Assembly: GCA_947169885.1 (NCBI GenBank)
Contig: CAMVRM010000006.1
Location: 1-64,000 of the forward strand
Origin: an uncultured Ruminococcus sp.
GTDB taxonomy: Bacteria > Bacillota > Clostridia > Oscillospirales > Ruminococcaceae
Direction: 5' to 3'
DNA: 64,000 bases
The first letter of the stretch is position 1. Every line of letters starts with the position of its first letter. Of the stretch, positions 41,047-49,356 are shown piece by piece. The notes under the pieces were generated by a model. It did no database searches, was not told the origin of the DNA, and was given only the letters and a program-made list of their open reading frames with translations. Made by a program: the position numbers and the translations under genes.

Positions 41047-42144
41047 ATGGCTTCAACTTGGAACAACAATATCACGTTCTCTGTCTTTGGCGAGAGCCAC
41101 GGACCTGCGATAGGTGTGGTAATGGACAACGTCCCCCCCGGGGAGAGCATCGACATGGACAAGCTCATGCAGTTCATGGCTCGCCGTGCCCCGAAAAAGG
41201 ACGCAACATCGACCCAGCGCCGTGAAAAGGATCTGCCGCAGATAATGTCGGGCTTTCTGAACGGCAAGACAACAGGCACTCCGCTCTGCGCATTCATTCA
41301 GAACACCGACCAGCACTCGAATGACTACGTAAAGTCAAATCTTGATGCTCTTGTGCGCCCCGGTCACGCCGATTACACAGGTGCGCTCAGATACAAGGGC
41401 TTCAACGATGTCCGTGGAGGCGGTCACTTTTCGGGCAGACTGACAGCGCCCCTTTGCTTTGCAGGCGCAGTTGCAGGTCAGATACTCGAAAAAAGAGGTA
41501 TCTACGTCGGCGCACACATCGCTGAGATACATAAGATAAAGGACGATTCATTCGACCCGATAACCACAAGCCGTGAGGACATCGTTTCGGTGCGTGAGAA
41601 GAACTTCCCCGTTATCAATGACGAAAAGGGCAAGCGCATGAAGCGTGACATCGAAAAGGCAAGAGAATATATGGACAGCGTGGGCGGAATCGTTGAGTGT
41701 ATTGCAATAAACGTCCCCGCAGGCATAGGCTCGCCTATCTTTGACGGACTGGAAAACAGCATCGCACAGCTCATCTTCGGTATCCCTGCCGTAAAGGGTC
41801 TGGAATTCGGCGCAGGCTTCAACGCAAGCAAGCTTCTGGGTTCTGAGAACAACGATGAATTCTATGTTGACGATCACGGACACGTTGTAACAAGGAGCAA
41901 CTTTGCAGGCGGCATCTTAGGCGGCATCTCGAACGGTATGCCTATAACCCTCAGAGTTGCGTTCAAGCCCACTCCCTCTATTGCACAGCCTCAGCAGACG
42001 GTGAATATGCGCAGTCAGACCAACGAGACTATCGAGATAAAAGGCAGACATGACCCCTGCGTTGTCCCGAGAGCTGTTCCCTGCGTTGAAGCGGCTGTAA
42101 ACTTGGCACTGCTCAACCATATGCTCTATTATCCGAACTTCTGA
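41047..42144 (+). CDS. aroC: Chorismate synthase
   Basis: A 365-residue enzyme that eliminates phosphate from EPSP to form chorismate, using reduced FMN. Seen: FGESHGPAIGVVMDNVPPG, RRAPKKDATSTQRREKD, HADYTGALRYKGFNDVRGGGHFSGRLTA in pieces, and NIRPSQ-like end IAQPQQTVNM. RBS GGGAGGAAG. The 200-bp gap before it has two small hairpins (around 40990-41030) whose role is unclear. Confidence 0.95.
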   Translation: MASTWNNNITFSVFGESHGPAIGVVMDNVPPGESIDMDKLMQFMARRAPKKDATSTQRREKDLPQIMSGFLNGKTTGTPLCAFIQNTDQHSNDYVKSNLDALVRPGHADYTGALRYKGFNDVRGGGHFSGRLTAPLCFAGAVAGQILEKRGIYVGAHIAEIHKIKDDSFDPITTSREDIVSVREKNFPVINDEKGKRMKRDIEKAREYMDSVGGIVECIAINVPAGIGSPIFDGLENSIAQLIFGIPAVKGLEFGAGFNASKLLGSENNDEFYVDDHGHVVTRSNFAGGILGGISNGMPITLRVAFKPTPSIAQPQQTVNMRSQTNETIEIKGRHDPCVVPRAVPCVEAAVNLALLNHMLYYPNF

Positions 42145-42165
42145 TAACGGCAGGTGTTTTGACTT

Positions 42166-44067
42166 ATGTCGGATAAAGAAGTCATTTCCTCCGAAAGAAA
42201 AAAGCCGTCCTGTCGGCTGATACTGCTTGCGCTGATAATTGTTCAGCTTATCTATTCGGTGGTAAGTTTTGCGGTGTTCAAGGAGGGTATGTACGGTGAC
42301 GAACCGTGGGGATACGGACTTGCGAACAGCTATTACCAGCCGTTCATCTACGCTCCCGACGGAATGTCAATAGACAACATTTTCATTGACGATGTGATAA
42401 ACTTTGACACATGGGTAGACGGCGAAGTGTTCAACAACTACCTGACCGTGCAGAAAGGCGAACGCTTTGCCTACGGCTCGGTGGTGCATAACCAGACGCT
42501 GGATCATCATCCGCCGCTCTACTATATGGCGCTTCACACCGTCTGTTCCTTTTTTCCCGACAAGTTCTCGCTGTGGTATGGATTTCTGATGCAGTGCGGC
42601 TTTATGGCGGTGACGATGATATTCCTTTACCGCCTGTGCGGGCTGACACTTAAAAGCGAGCCGAAAGCACTCATAGCCTGCCTGCTCTACGGCGGCGGTT
42701 CGGGAGCGCTCGCAACGGTAACTTACGTAAGACAATACTGCCTGCTGACGACATTTATCGTCATGTTCATGTATTATGCGGCAAGGCTTTACTATGACGG
42801 CGGCGCAAAGCTCAAACGGCTTCTGCCATGTGCAGGGCTTGCATCAATGGCGGCTTTTTTCACACATTACTACTCGGTGATGTTCATAGGGCTTATGACC
42901 GCCATGCTTTGTGTGTTCTTCCTCTGCAAAAAGCAGATAAAGAAAATGTTTGCATTCGGGCTGACGGAGTTTGTCTCTCTCGGAGCGTTCGTACTGCTCT
43001 ACCCTGCTGTAATAACGCAGATAAAAAGTTCAGACGTTCACGAAGATCACATACTCTCTTATTTTGAACAGCTCAACCTTACGCTCAGTTATCTGCTGAG
43101 ATTTTCTGTCGGGATAAGAGTGGCGCTCATGAAGACCTCAAATTCCAACATCGCTTTTGCAGTATTCGTCATTATCCTGGCTGTGTGTGTTCCGCTGGGA
43201 TTCCTGTTCAGGAAAGAAAAGTGGTTCATAAAAGCCGCATCTGCCGTCAAAGGCTATCTCAAAGCACTTGCAGGCAGGATAAAGAGCAAAAAAAGTTTTG
43301 ACTTTTTTATACTGTTTATATTCATCACCGTTTTAGCAGTTACACTTTTTGTGAACTATCAGGTCGACATCTACTATTACGAAACATCAGCACTGAGATA
43401 TATGTTCATGCTGATACCTTTTGTGTGTATGACGGCTTTTTTTGCAGCAGACAAGCTTTTGAGACTGCTCATACCGCCTGTCAGAAAACACATCAACAGC
43501 ATTCTTGCAGTCCTGACAGTGCTTGTGCTGGTAAGAGTGAACATTGTAGCAAAACCGCCGTATTACGGAGCAGGCGCAGGACGTTCGGAGGAGATAACCG
43601 ATGCTCTTGCAGGAAAGAACTGCCTGCTCGTGCTGGAAGGGCAGGATTCCCATAATATGCTCAGTTCGCTTACTGCTTATATCTCAAAGACTGCTCACAC
43701 ATATCCTGTCATGGAAGAGGCGATGCCGAAACAGGCAGATAGTATAATCTCCTCTGAGTACGGCAAAGATATAGATTACCTTATCGTCTCGAACAACAAT
43801 TACAGCTTCAGCCGTGAACAGCATGATGCCATAGCAGATCTGCTTAAAAACAGCAGATCGATCCATAAGCCTGAACAGTTCAGATGTGATGACGGCGAAG
43901 AAGAAAAAGACCCCGATATTATTTTAGATGACAATATCAGGGACGAGTTATTGTCTGACACTACATTCATGGACAGCATTGAGAGGATCTGCCCGAAAAA
44001 CTCCTACACGCCCGTATATATCATCTCGATAAACGGCTTTGCTTATGTTGTGCTTTCAAAAACTTGA
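42166..44067 (+). CDS. GT39/ArnT-like membrane glycosyltransferase
   Basis: A 633-residue polytopic membrane protein. After the first membrane segment (LILLALIIVQLIYSVVSFAV) comes GDEPWGYGLANSYYQPF with the acidic pair expected in the first outer loop of GT-C enzymes; HHPPLYYMALH follows. About ten hydrophobic segments extend to residue 450, then a soluble C-terminal domain. Such enzymes move a sugar from a polyprenyl carrier to an acceptor outside the membrane. Donor and acceptor are unknown. Confidence 0.72.
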   Translation: MSDKEVISSERKKPSCRLILLALIIVQLIYSVVSFAVFKEGMYGDEPWGYGLANSYYQPFIYAPDGMSIDNIFIDDVINFDTWVDGEVFNNYLTVQKGERFAYGSVVHNQTLDHHPPLYYMALHTVCSFFPDKFSLWYGFLMQCGFMAVTMIFLYRLCGLTLKSEPKALIACLLYGGGSGALATVTYVRQYCLLTTFIVMFMYYAARLYYDGGAKLKRLLPCAGLASMAAFFTHYYSVMFIGLMTAMLCVFFLCKKQIKKMFAFGLTEFVSLGAFVLLYPAVITQIKSSDVHEDHILSYFEQLNLTLSYLLRFSVGIRVALMKTSNSNIAFAVFVIILAVCVPLGFLFRKEKWFIKAASAVKGYLKALAGRIKSKKSFDFFILFIFITVLAVTLFVNYQVDIYYYETSALRYMFMLIPFVCMTAFFAADKLLRLLIPPVRKHINSILAVLTVLVLVRVNIVAKPPYYGAGAGRSEEITDALAGKNCLLVLEGQDSHNMLSSLTAYISKTAHTYPVMEEAMPKQADSIISSEYGKDIDYLIVSNNNYSFSREQHDAIADLLKNSRSIHKPEQFRCDDGEEEKDPDIILDDNIRDELLSDTTFMDSIERICPKNSYTPVYIISINGFAYVVLSKT

Positions 44068-44085
44068 CCGAACGGAGGTGCAGAT

Positions 44086-44685
44086 GTGTATCAATACCCA
44101 AAGATAAATCCCGATGTGTTCAATCCGCAGGAGGTATATGAGGTAAAGCTTCTTCTGGCTTATTTTCTCAACCGCACATCGCAGAACTGCACGCCTGCAC
44201 AGCTTCTTGAAATATTCACCGGGGAAGGTGTTGTGGATTACTTCCTTTATACCGAAGCTATCAAGGAGATGCTCGAATCGGGACTTATGCTGATCATTAA
44301 ACGTGACGGCGTTGAGTACTACACGCTCAGCGAAAAAGGGCGTGCAGGTGCTGAAAGCTTCAAGAGGCTGGTCAACAAAAGCGTTCGTGACAGGATCGTT
44401 TTCTCGGGTATGCGTCTGTTCGCAAGGCTCAAAGCTGAACAGACGGTGCATATTGAGATAAACGACCTTGACGGCATCGAGGGCGGTCCATGCGAGGTGT
44501 GCTGTACAGTTGTTGACAACAACGTCAGACTGCTGGAACTGAAACTTTTCGCACCTGACCGTACACAGGCTGAACATATGAAGAAAAAGATAATGGCTAA
44601 CCCCTCGGAGCTTTATGGCAGGATACTTGAATATGTTGTCTGCAACGAGGAAGAATACATCGAACCATTTGATGACGAATTGTGA
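44086..44685 (+). CDS. DUF4364 family winged-helix protein
   Basis: A 199-residue protein starting at GTG 44086 with GGAGG 7 nt upstream. Residues about 20-90 form a winged helix (KLLLAYFLNRTSQNCTPAQL ... YYTLSEKGR) and the C-terminal half matches DUF4364, a Clostridia regulator family of unknown target. It follows the GT39-like gene by 18 bp. Confidence 0.75.
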   Translation: MYQYPKINPDVFNPQEVYEVKLLLAYFLNRTSQNCTPAQLLEIFTGEGVVDYFLYTEAIKEMLESGLMLIIKRDGVEYYTLSEKGRAGAESFKRLVNKSVRDRIVFSGMRLFARLKAEQTVHIEINDLDGIEGGPCEVCCTVVDNNVRLLELKLFAPDRTQAEHMKKKIMANPSELYGRILEYVVCNEEEYIEPFDDEL

Positions 44686-44723
44686 ATAAAATGTAAAAAA
44701 ACACATTTCCTGCAATTACATAC

Positions 44724-44752
44724 TTTTCAAATGAATAAAATAATGCTATAAT
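44724..44752 (+). promoter_or_regulatory. Promoter of the isochorismatase-like gene
   Basis: An extended -10 (TGCTATAAT, -10 at 44747-44752) with a weak -35 (TTTTCA, 44724-44729) 17 bp before it. Confidence 0.6.
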
Positions 44753-44807
44753 ATAGTATGATACCTTTTCGCTATGATGCGTATACATAAACTGGAGGAT
44801 AAGCACT

Positions 44808-45341
44808 ATGAAACTGCTTGTTATTGTTGACTATCAGAATGATTTCGTAAACGGCTCACTGGGCTTTGAGGGTGCAGAACTGCTCGACAGAAAGATCGCA
44901 CACAAGATCCGTGATTACCGCAAGGAGGGCGGTGAGGTCATCTACACCATGGACACTCACCAGACCGACTACCTCACAACTCAGGAAGGCAGAAAGCTCC
45001 CTGTTGAGCATTGCATCGAGGACACTGCGGGTCACAGGCTTTACGGCTTCACCGCTAAGGAGCGCACCGACAAGGACAAGGTGTTCTATAAGGACACATT
45101 CGGCTCGCTGGAACTTGCCGACTACCTGAAATTCAGAGAGTATGAAAGCGTTGAACTTGTTGGACTTGTATCTAACATCTGCGTTATGGCAAACGCTATC
45201 CTCGTCAAAGCAGCTCTTCCCGAAACTCCCGTTATCGTAAACACCGCTTACACCGCTTCTTCCGACAAGGAACTTGAAGCTAAGGCGTTTGACGTTATGG
45301 AAGGCTTGCAGGTAGAAGTCGTAAGAGACAGGGCAGAATAA
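44808..45341 (+). CDS. Isochorismatase/nicotinamidase-family hydrolase
   Basis: A 177-residue cysteine hydrolase. Seen: LLVIVDYQNDFVNGSL (catalytic Asp), MDTHQTDYLTTQEGRKLPVEHC (metal/substrate region), the Lys region KVFYKDTFGS and LVGLVSNICVMANAIL with the nucleophilic Cys. The order fits nicotinamidase-type enzymes that hydrolyse nicotinamide to nicotinate, but related enzymes act on other amides. Single gene with its own promoter and terminator. Confidence 0.85.
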   Translation: MKLLVIVDYQNDFVNGSLGFEGAELLDRKIAHKIRDYRKEGGEVIYTMDTHQTDYLTTQEGRKLPVEHCIEDTAGHRLYGFTAKERTDKDKVFYKDTFGSLELADYLKFREYESVELVGLVSNICVMANAILVKAALPETPVIVNTAYTASSDKELEAKAFDVMEGLQVEVVRDRAE

Positions 45342-45370
45342 GCCGCAAGCTTTGTTTTTCACAAAACATA

Positions 45371-45403
45371 ACAGCCTCGCTCAGAAATAAGCGGGGCTGT
45401 TTT
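45371..45403 (+). terminator. Terminator after the isochorismatase-like gene
   Basis: ACAGCCTCGC (45371-45380) pairs with GCGGGGCTGT (45391-45400) and runs into T. Confidence 0.8.
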
Positions 45404-45423
45404 AAGAATATGCGTTTTCGGGC

Positions 45424-45522
45424 ATGAAAAAAGCCCATTGTTTAAATCGGTCGGCGAACCTGCAATGAGCTTTTATCATCTATAGAATTTATATAAGGGA
45501 TATGGTGTATTCTTTATTTGTT
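45424..45522 (-). ncRNA. Putative small RNA, unit 1
   Basis: Minus-strand -10 TATACT at 45529-45534 with a TGA before it; box ATGAA/ATGAC at 45545-45560. The terminator stem is GCCCATTG (45433-45440) with CAATGAGC (45463-45470), one mismatch, then a T-run. The loop is one base shorter than in units 2-4. Confidence 0.6.
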
Positions 45523-45642
45523 GTATTAAGTATATCACCCTTAAATGAACCGAATATGACATATAAAGCTTTTTGAAGAAAAAAATTCGGTGAAAGTCAT
45601 GTGAAATTTTGTGCAGTGTTAACATATGCTGACTTTCGGGCA

Positions 45643-45742
45643 TGAAAAAAGCTCGTTGTTTAAAATCGGTCGGCGAACCTGCAACGAGCTTTTATCATCC
45701 ATAGAATTTATATAAGGGATATTGAAGTATTCTTTATCTTAT
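45643..45742 (-). ncRNA. Putative small RNA, unit 2
   Basis: -10 TATACT at 45749-45754 (TGC extended); box ATGAA/ATGAC at 45765-45780. Stem GCTCGTTG (45651-45658) / CAACGAGC (45682-45689), fully paired; relative to unit 3 both sides change together. Confidence 0.65.
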
Positions 45743-45861
45743 GTACTTAGTATAGCAGACTTAAATGAACCGAATATGACATTTAAAACGTTTTCGTGTA
45801 AAAATTTGCAAGTTTTTTTACCTGCGTTTTATGCACATTGCACAGCCGCCTTTTTTCGGGC

Positions 45862-45962
45862 ATAATAAAAGCCCGTTGTTTAAAATCGGTCGGCGAACCT
45901 GCAACGGGCTTTTATCATCCATAGAATTTATATAAGGGATATTGAAGTATTCTTTATCTTAT
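45862..45962 (-). ncRNA. Putative small RNA, unit 3
   Basis: -10 at 45969-45974; box at 45985-46000. Stem GCCCGTTG (45871-45878) / CAACGGGC (45902-45909), then TTTTATT on the minus strand. Almost identical to unit 4 including the spacer upstream. Confidence 0.65.
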
Positions 45963-46081
45963 GTACTTAGTATAGCAGACTTAAATGAACCGAATATGAC
46001 ATTTAAAACGTTTTCGTGTAAAAATTTGCAAGTTTTTTTACCTGCGTTTTATGCACATTGCACAGCCGCCTTTTTTCGGGC

Positions 46082-46182
46082 ATAATAAAAGCCCGTTGTT
46101 TAAAATCGGTCGGCGAACCTGCAACGGGCTTTTATCATCCATAGAATTTATATAAGGGATATTGAAGTATTCTTTATCTTAT
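46082..46182 (-). ncRNA. Putative small RNA, unit 4
   Basis: -10 at 46189-46194; box at 46205-46220. Stem GCCCGTTG (46091-46098) / CAACGGGC (46122-46129). Probable recent tandem duplicate of unit 3. Confidence 0.65.
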
Positions 46183-46303
46183 GTATTTAGTATAGCAGAC
46201 TTAAATGAACCGAATATGACATTTAAAACGTTTTAGAATAGAAAAATTCATAGTTCTCGCCTGCTGATTTGTGCATTCTACACAAAAGCAAACATCAGGG
46301 CAT

Positions 46304-46512
46304 GAAAAAAGCCCACTGTTCAAGTTGGTCGGCGAACCATTCAATGGGCTTTTTGCATTTTATAGAATTTATGAAAGGGATAAGTAAAGCTCTTATTTAA
46401 GGTGAGGAACCGAAGGGAACAGCGGCTTCAAAAACACATCGGCAAACACGATCATCAGCCGATAAGGGGGGAAGTGTTCCGAGCCTTGCGCTTGTTCCCT
46501 GTCCTCTTCAAC
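46304..46512 (-). ncRNA. Putative small RNA, unit 5 (longer, divergent from the two-component genes)
   Basis: -10 TACTAT at 46519-46524 with TGT before it, at the same 11-nt distance from the box (GTGAA 46535-46539, ATGAA 46546-46550). The transcript would be about 210 nt, ending in stem GCCCACTG (46311-46318) / CAATGGGC (46342-46349). It could encode a 20-residue peptide starting MIVFADVFLKPLF, but the other units have nothing like it. The box is also the only one lying directly upstream of the response-regulator gene. Confidence 0.55.
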
Positions 46513-46632
46513 ATCTATATAGTAACATCTCTGTGTGAACCGAATATGAACTATCGGGTCACATATCCGCTCAAAATGTTTTTTACAAAACAGTAACAAA
46601 AAAGTAACATCAATATAAAGGAGGAATTTAAA

Positions 46633-47310
46633 ATGTTTTCGGTACTTGTTGTGGAAGATGATAACAACCTCAGAAAGCTTATGTGTGCGGCGCTTAAACA
46701 GCATGGCTATAACCCCAGACCTGCCGCTGACGGCTACGAAGCACTTGACGAAATGGAGAAGTACTCGATAGACCTTGTGATCTCGGACATCATGATGCCA
46801 AAAATGGACGGCTATGAACTGACACGTCAGCTGAGAGATGCAGGATTTGATATGCCTGTGCTGATGGTGACGGCTAAGGAAGCTTTCGAGGACAAGCAGA
46901 ACGGCTTTATGGTGGGTGCGGACGATTACATGGTAAAGCCTATCAACATCGACGAGATGATACTTCGTGTGGGGGCACTGCTCAGGCGTGCAAAGCTTGC
47001 GTCTGACAAGGTGCTGACAGTCGGTAACTTCAAACTTAATTACGACTCGCTGACCGTCACAAACGGCTCTGCGACCCCCGAAACGATACCAAACAAGGAA
47101 TTCATGCTTCTGTTCAAACTTCTCAGCACTCCCAATCAGATCTTCACACGCCGTCAGCTTCTTGACGAACTTTGGGGATTGGAATCGGATGTTGATGAAC
47201 GAACGGTCGATGTTCACATTAAACGTATACGTGAGCGCTATACCCCTAATGACAATTTCGACATCGTGACAGTCAGGGGCTTGGGCTACAAAGCAGTCAA
47301 GAAGGTGTGA
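46633..47310 (+). CDS. OmpR/PhoB-family response regulator
   Basis: A 225-residue regulator. Receiver domain 1-118 with acidic pocket D9/D10, phospho-acceptor D52 (VISDIMMPKMDGYE), Thr in MVTAKE and Lys in YMVKPI. The winged-helix effector (about 130-225) has RRQLLDELWG, DERTVDVHIKRIRE and TVRGLGYKAV. Good RBS (AAAGGAGG). It overlaps its kinase gene by 4 bp. OmpR-type proteins bind direct repeats with 11-bp period, which is just what precedes each neighbouring small-RNA unit. Confidence 0.93.
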   Translation: MFSVLVVEDDNNLRKLMCAALKQHGYNPRPAADGYEALDEMEKYSIDLVISDIMMPKMDGYELTRQLRDAGFDMPVLMVTAKEAFEDKQNGFMVGADDYMVKPINIDEMILRVGALLRRAKLASDKVLTVGNFKLNYDSLTVTNGSATPETIPNKEFMLLFKLLSTPNQIFTRRQLLDELWGLESDVDERTVDVHIKRIRERYTPNDNFDIVTVRGLGYKAVKKV

Positions 47311-48656
47311 ACGTGGCGATCATAAAAAGAAAAGACCCTCAGAAACCCATGTTCTCACTCACGCTGAAATTTTCACTCCTGTTCTTTGCAGTGATGCTTG
47401 CTTCGGCGGCAATTGCAGTTATCACACTGCTGTTCGTCATGGGTCCTATCATTTCGCAGAACACCGAGAACCGTGTGACATCGCTGGTAGCTTCAATGAA
47501 ACTCCTTGACCAGAAGAATCTTTACTCAACAAGCGAGATAATCTCGATCTGCAACGTCGACATCGCAGATGTTACAACACTTCCCGAAAAAAGCGTTGAA
47601 CGCTATAATGTGCTTATCGACGCTGCCGAACAGAACTGCTACATCGAGCGTGAGGGGCGGCTGTTCCCGAAATTAACAGGCTACACCGTCATTGGCGGCG
47701 AATACCTGAAAATAGTGCCGACAAACTTCGACAATGTTTACTGGATAGCAACTTTCGTCACCATAATCACTATGCTGTTAAGTATACTGCTGGGTTCGCT
47801 CATGACGATATTCGTCAGCCACAGGATACTCCGCCCCGTCAAGAACCTCTCCAACGCAACGGCACTTGTCGCAAGGGGCAACTTCAAAGTGCGTGTACCC
47901 GAGTCGAAAGACAAGGAATACAATCAGCTGATAAACAACTTCAACCGCATGGCTGAGGAACTGTCGGGCATCGAAACGCTCCGTGGAGACTTCATAAGCA
48001 ACGTTTCGCACGAGTTCAAAACGCCCCTCGCTTCCATTCAGGGCTTTGCAAAACTGTTGCAGGACGACACTCTCTCGGTGGAGGAACGCCATGACTACAC
48101 ACAGATAATCATTAACGAAACAGGGCGGCTCTCAAAGCTCACAAGCGACATCCTGCGCCTGTCAAAGCTTGAAAATCAAAGCACTATCTCCAACAAAAAG
48201 CGCTTCTCGATAGATGAGCAGATACGAAAGATACTGCTGGTTCTCGAACCTGAGTGGACGAAGAAGAACATAAATCTTGAAATCGAACTTGACACGGTAT
48301 ACTACTTCGGAAACGAGGAACTTATGGCGCAGATATGGCAGAACATCATCAACAACGCCATAAAATTCACTCCCGAGGGCGGCAACATCGGCGTGCGCCT
48401 GTTCGCTAACGAAAAGAACATAACGGCGAAAATAACCGATGACGGACCGTCTATACCGCCCGAAGTCGCAGACAAGATATTCGTCAAATTCTATCAGGGC
48501 GACAACTCCCGAAAGACCGAGGGCAACGGTCTGGGACTTGCGCTGGTCAAGCGAATAATCGACCTTTGCAACGGAAATATCTACGTTGAGAACCGCTATG
48601 ACGGCGGTGTTTGCTTCACCGTTGAACTGCCGTATGTCATCGGCGACATGATGTAA
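47307..48656 (+). CDS. Sensor histidine kinase
   Basis: A 449-residue kinase starting at GTG 47307. Two membrane segments (about 17-47, FSLLFFAVMLASAAIAVITL; and about 150-172) flank an outer sensor domain of about 100 residues. A HAMP linker follows, then the phospho-acceptor box NVSHEFKTPLASIQGF, an N box (QNIINNAIKFTPEGG), and G boxes (KITDDGPSIPP, KTEGNGLGLALVKRI). Together with 46633-47310 it makes a full two-component system; the signal is unknown. Confidence 0.92.
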   Translation: MNVAIIKRKDPQKPMFSLTLKFSLLFFAVMLASAAIAVITLLFVMGPIISQNTENRVTSLVASMKLLDQKNLYSTSEIISICNVDIADVTTLPEKSVERYNVLIDAAEQNCYIEREGRLFPKLTGYTVIGGEYLKIVPTNFDNVYWIATFVTIITMLLSILLGSLMTIFVSHRILRPVKNLSNATALVARGNFKVRVPESKDKEYNQLINNFNRMAEELSGIETLRGDFISNVSHEFKTPLASIQGFAKLLQDDTLSVEERHDYTQIIINETGRLSKLTSDILRLSKLENQSTISNKKRFSIDEQIRKILLVLEPEWTKKNINLEIELDTVYYFGNEELMAQIWQNIINNAIKFTPEGGNIGVRLFANEKNITAKITDDGPSIPPEVADKIFVKFYQGDNSRKTEGNGLGLALVKRIIDLCNGNIYVENRYDGGVCFTVELPYVIGDMM

Positions 48657-48697
48657 AAAAACAGACGTTTCCGCAGTGTGTCGGGAACGTCTGTTTT
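48657..48697. terminator. Terminator between the two-component genes and the NpmA-like gene
   Basis: AAAACAGACGTTTCC and GGGAACGTCTGTTTT pair over 15 positions with one wobble; it works for both convergent transcripts. Confidence 0.88.
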
Positions 48698-48702
48698 GCT
48701 GT

Positions 48703-49356
48703 TCATGCGTTTATCACGCCGCTTATTTTAAAATACTTTCTTGCCCTGCCCGTGCCTAAGCGTTTAGCCCACTGAGTACCCAATGCCTTTACGTCCTCGG
48801 GTGTCAGTTCCGTCACGTTCTCGGTCAAAAATCCGTTCTCGGCAAGTGCGGACTTATGCTGTGTCTCAAAGTAATCCATGCTCAGTTCGGGAAGTCCGCG
48901 CTTTTCGATCTCGTGAGCTTCGTAGCTTTCCTGATAAGTCGTTATAAAAGTGAACTGTGCGCCTTGTTTTGCGATACGTTTTATCTGTGCGAGCGAATCG
49001 GGGACGGGCTTCACGACTGCTTCAAGCAGACTTCCCCACGGAAAATAGACAGTAACTTCGTCCGCATGACCGTCCAGCTCATTCGGGAGCGCTTCAACTG
49101 CACCCACAACGAGCAGAAGATTTTCAAGACCGCCCTTTGCAGGCTTTTTCGCCGCTTTTTTCGCCGTTTCGAGCATATTATCCTTAACGGGGTCGATACC
49201 GACATAGAGCGTTTTCGGGTCAGCCTTTGCAACACGGTACAAGCGTTTTCCGTCACCCGTGCCGATGTCGGCACACACCCTTTCAAAGCGTTCGGACAAG
49301 CTTTTAAGCTGTTCGGCGGTCATCTGCTGTTCGCCGCCCTGATGCAGGTATCTCAT
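48703..49356 (-). CDS. NpmA/KamB-like 16S rRNA (adenine-1408-N1)-methyltransferase
   Basis: A 217-residue Rossmann methyltransferase. It has the family landmarks: ADIGTGDGKRLYRVA (SAM loop), LYVGIDPVKDNM, KKPAKGGLENLLLVVGAVEA, ADEVTVYFPWGSLLEAVVKP with W107, ITTYQESYEAHEIEKRGLPE and TQWAKRLGTGR with W196. The two tryptophans are where NpmA, as I remember it, clamps flipped A1408. Methylation there blocks many aminoglycosides. Its ATG overlaps the rsmI stop (ATGA), so it is translated with another helix-44 methyltransferase. Activity and resistance are inferred from similarity. Confidence 0.85.
   Translation of the reverse strand: MRYLHQGGEQQMTAEQLKSLSERFERVCADIGTGDGKRLYRVAKADPKTLYVGIDPVKDNMLETAKKAAKKPAKGGLENLLLVVGAVEALPNELDGHADEVTVYFPWGSLLEAVVKPVPDSLAQIKRIAKQGAQFTFITTYQESYEAHEIEKRGLPELSMDYFETQHKSALAENGFLTENVTELTPEDVKALGTQWAKRLGTGRARKYFKISGVINA

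Larger units (their letters stand above)
45421..46560 (-). repeat. Five tandem ~220-bp units, putative small-RNA gene array
   Basis: Five related units with about 220-bp period lie between the isochorismatase-like gene and the two-component system. Each has, in minus-strand order, a direct repeat (A/G)TGAA-N6-ATGA (11-bp period, plus-strand reading), an 11-nt gap, a TATACT-like extended -10, about 50-60 nt of partly conserved sequence, and a terminator hairpin with a constant 23-nt loop. Units 3 and 4 are almost identical over the whole period. Stem bases change in pairs between units. No conserved protein is encoded. Confidence 0.75.

Noticed and set aside
45620-45710. Short frames inside units 2-3 (MDDKSPLQVRRPILNN...) as a conserved peptide
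   Set aside because: The frame is lost in units 1 and 5 by base changes and a deletion, while the stem pairing is kept, so selection is on RNA structure.
45421-46410. CRISPR array
   Set aside because: The period is about 220 bp, the repeats contain promoters and terminators, and the spacers are themselves conserved, so it is not a CRISPR.
46393-47217. Minus-strand 274-codon frame opposite the response regulator
   Set aside because: It is the complement of a well-supported OmpR-type gene; only its last 20 codons fall in unit 5 and those are treated as a possible small peptide.
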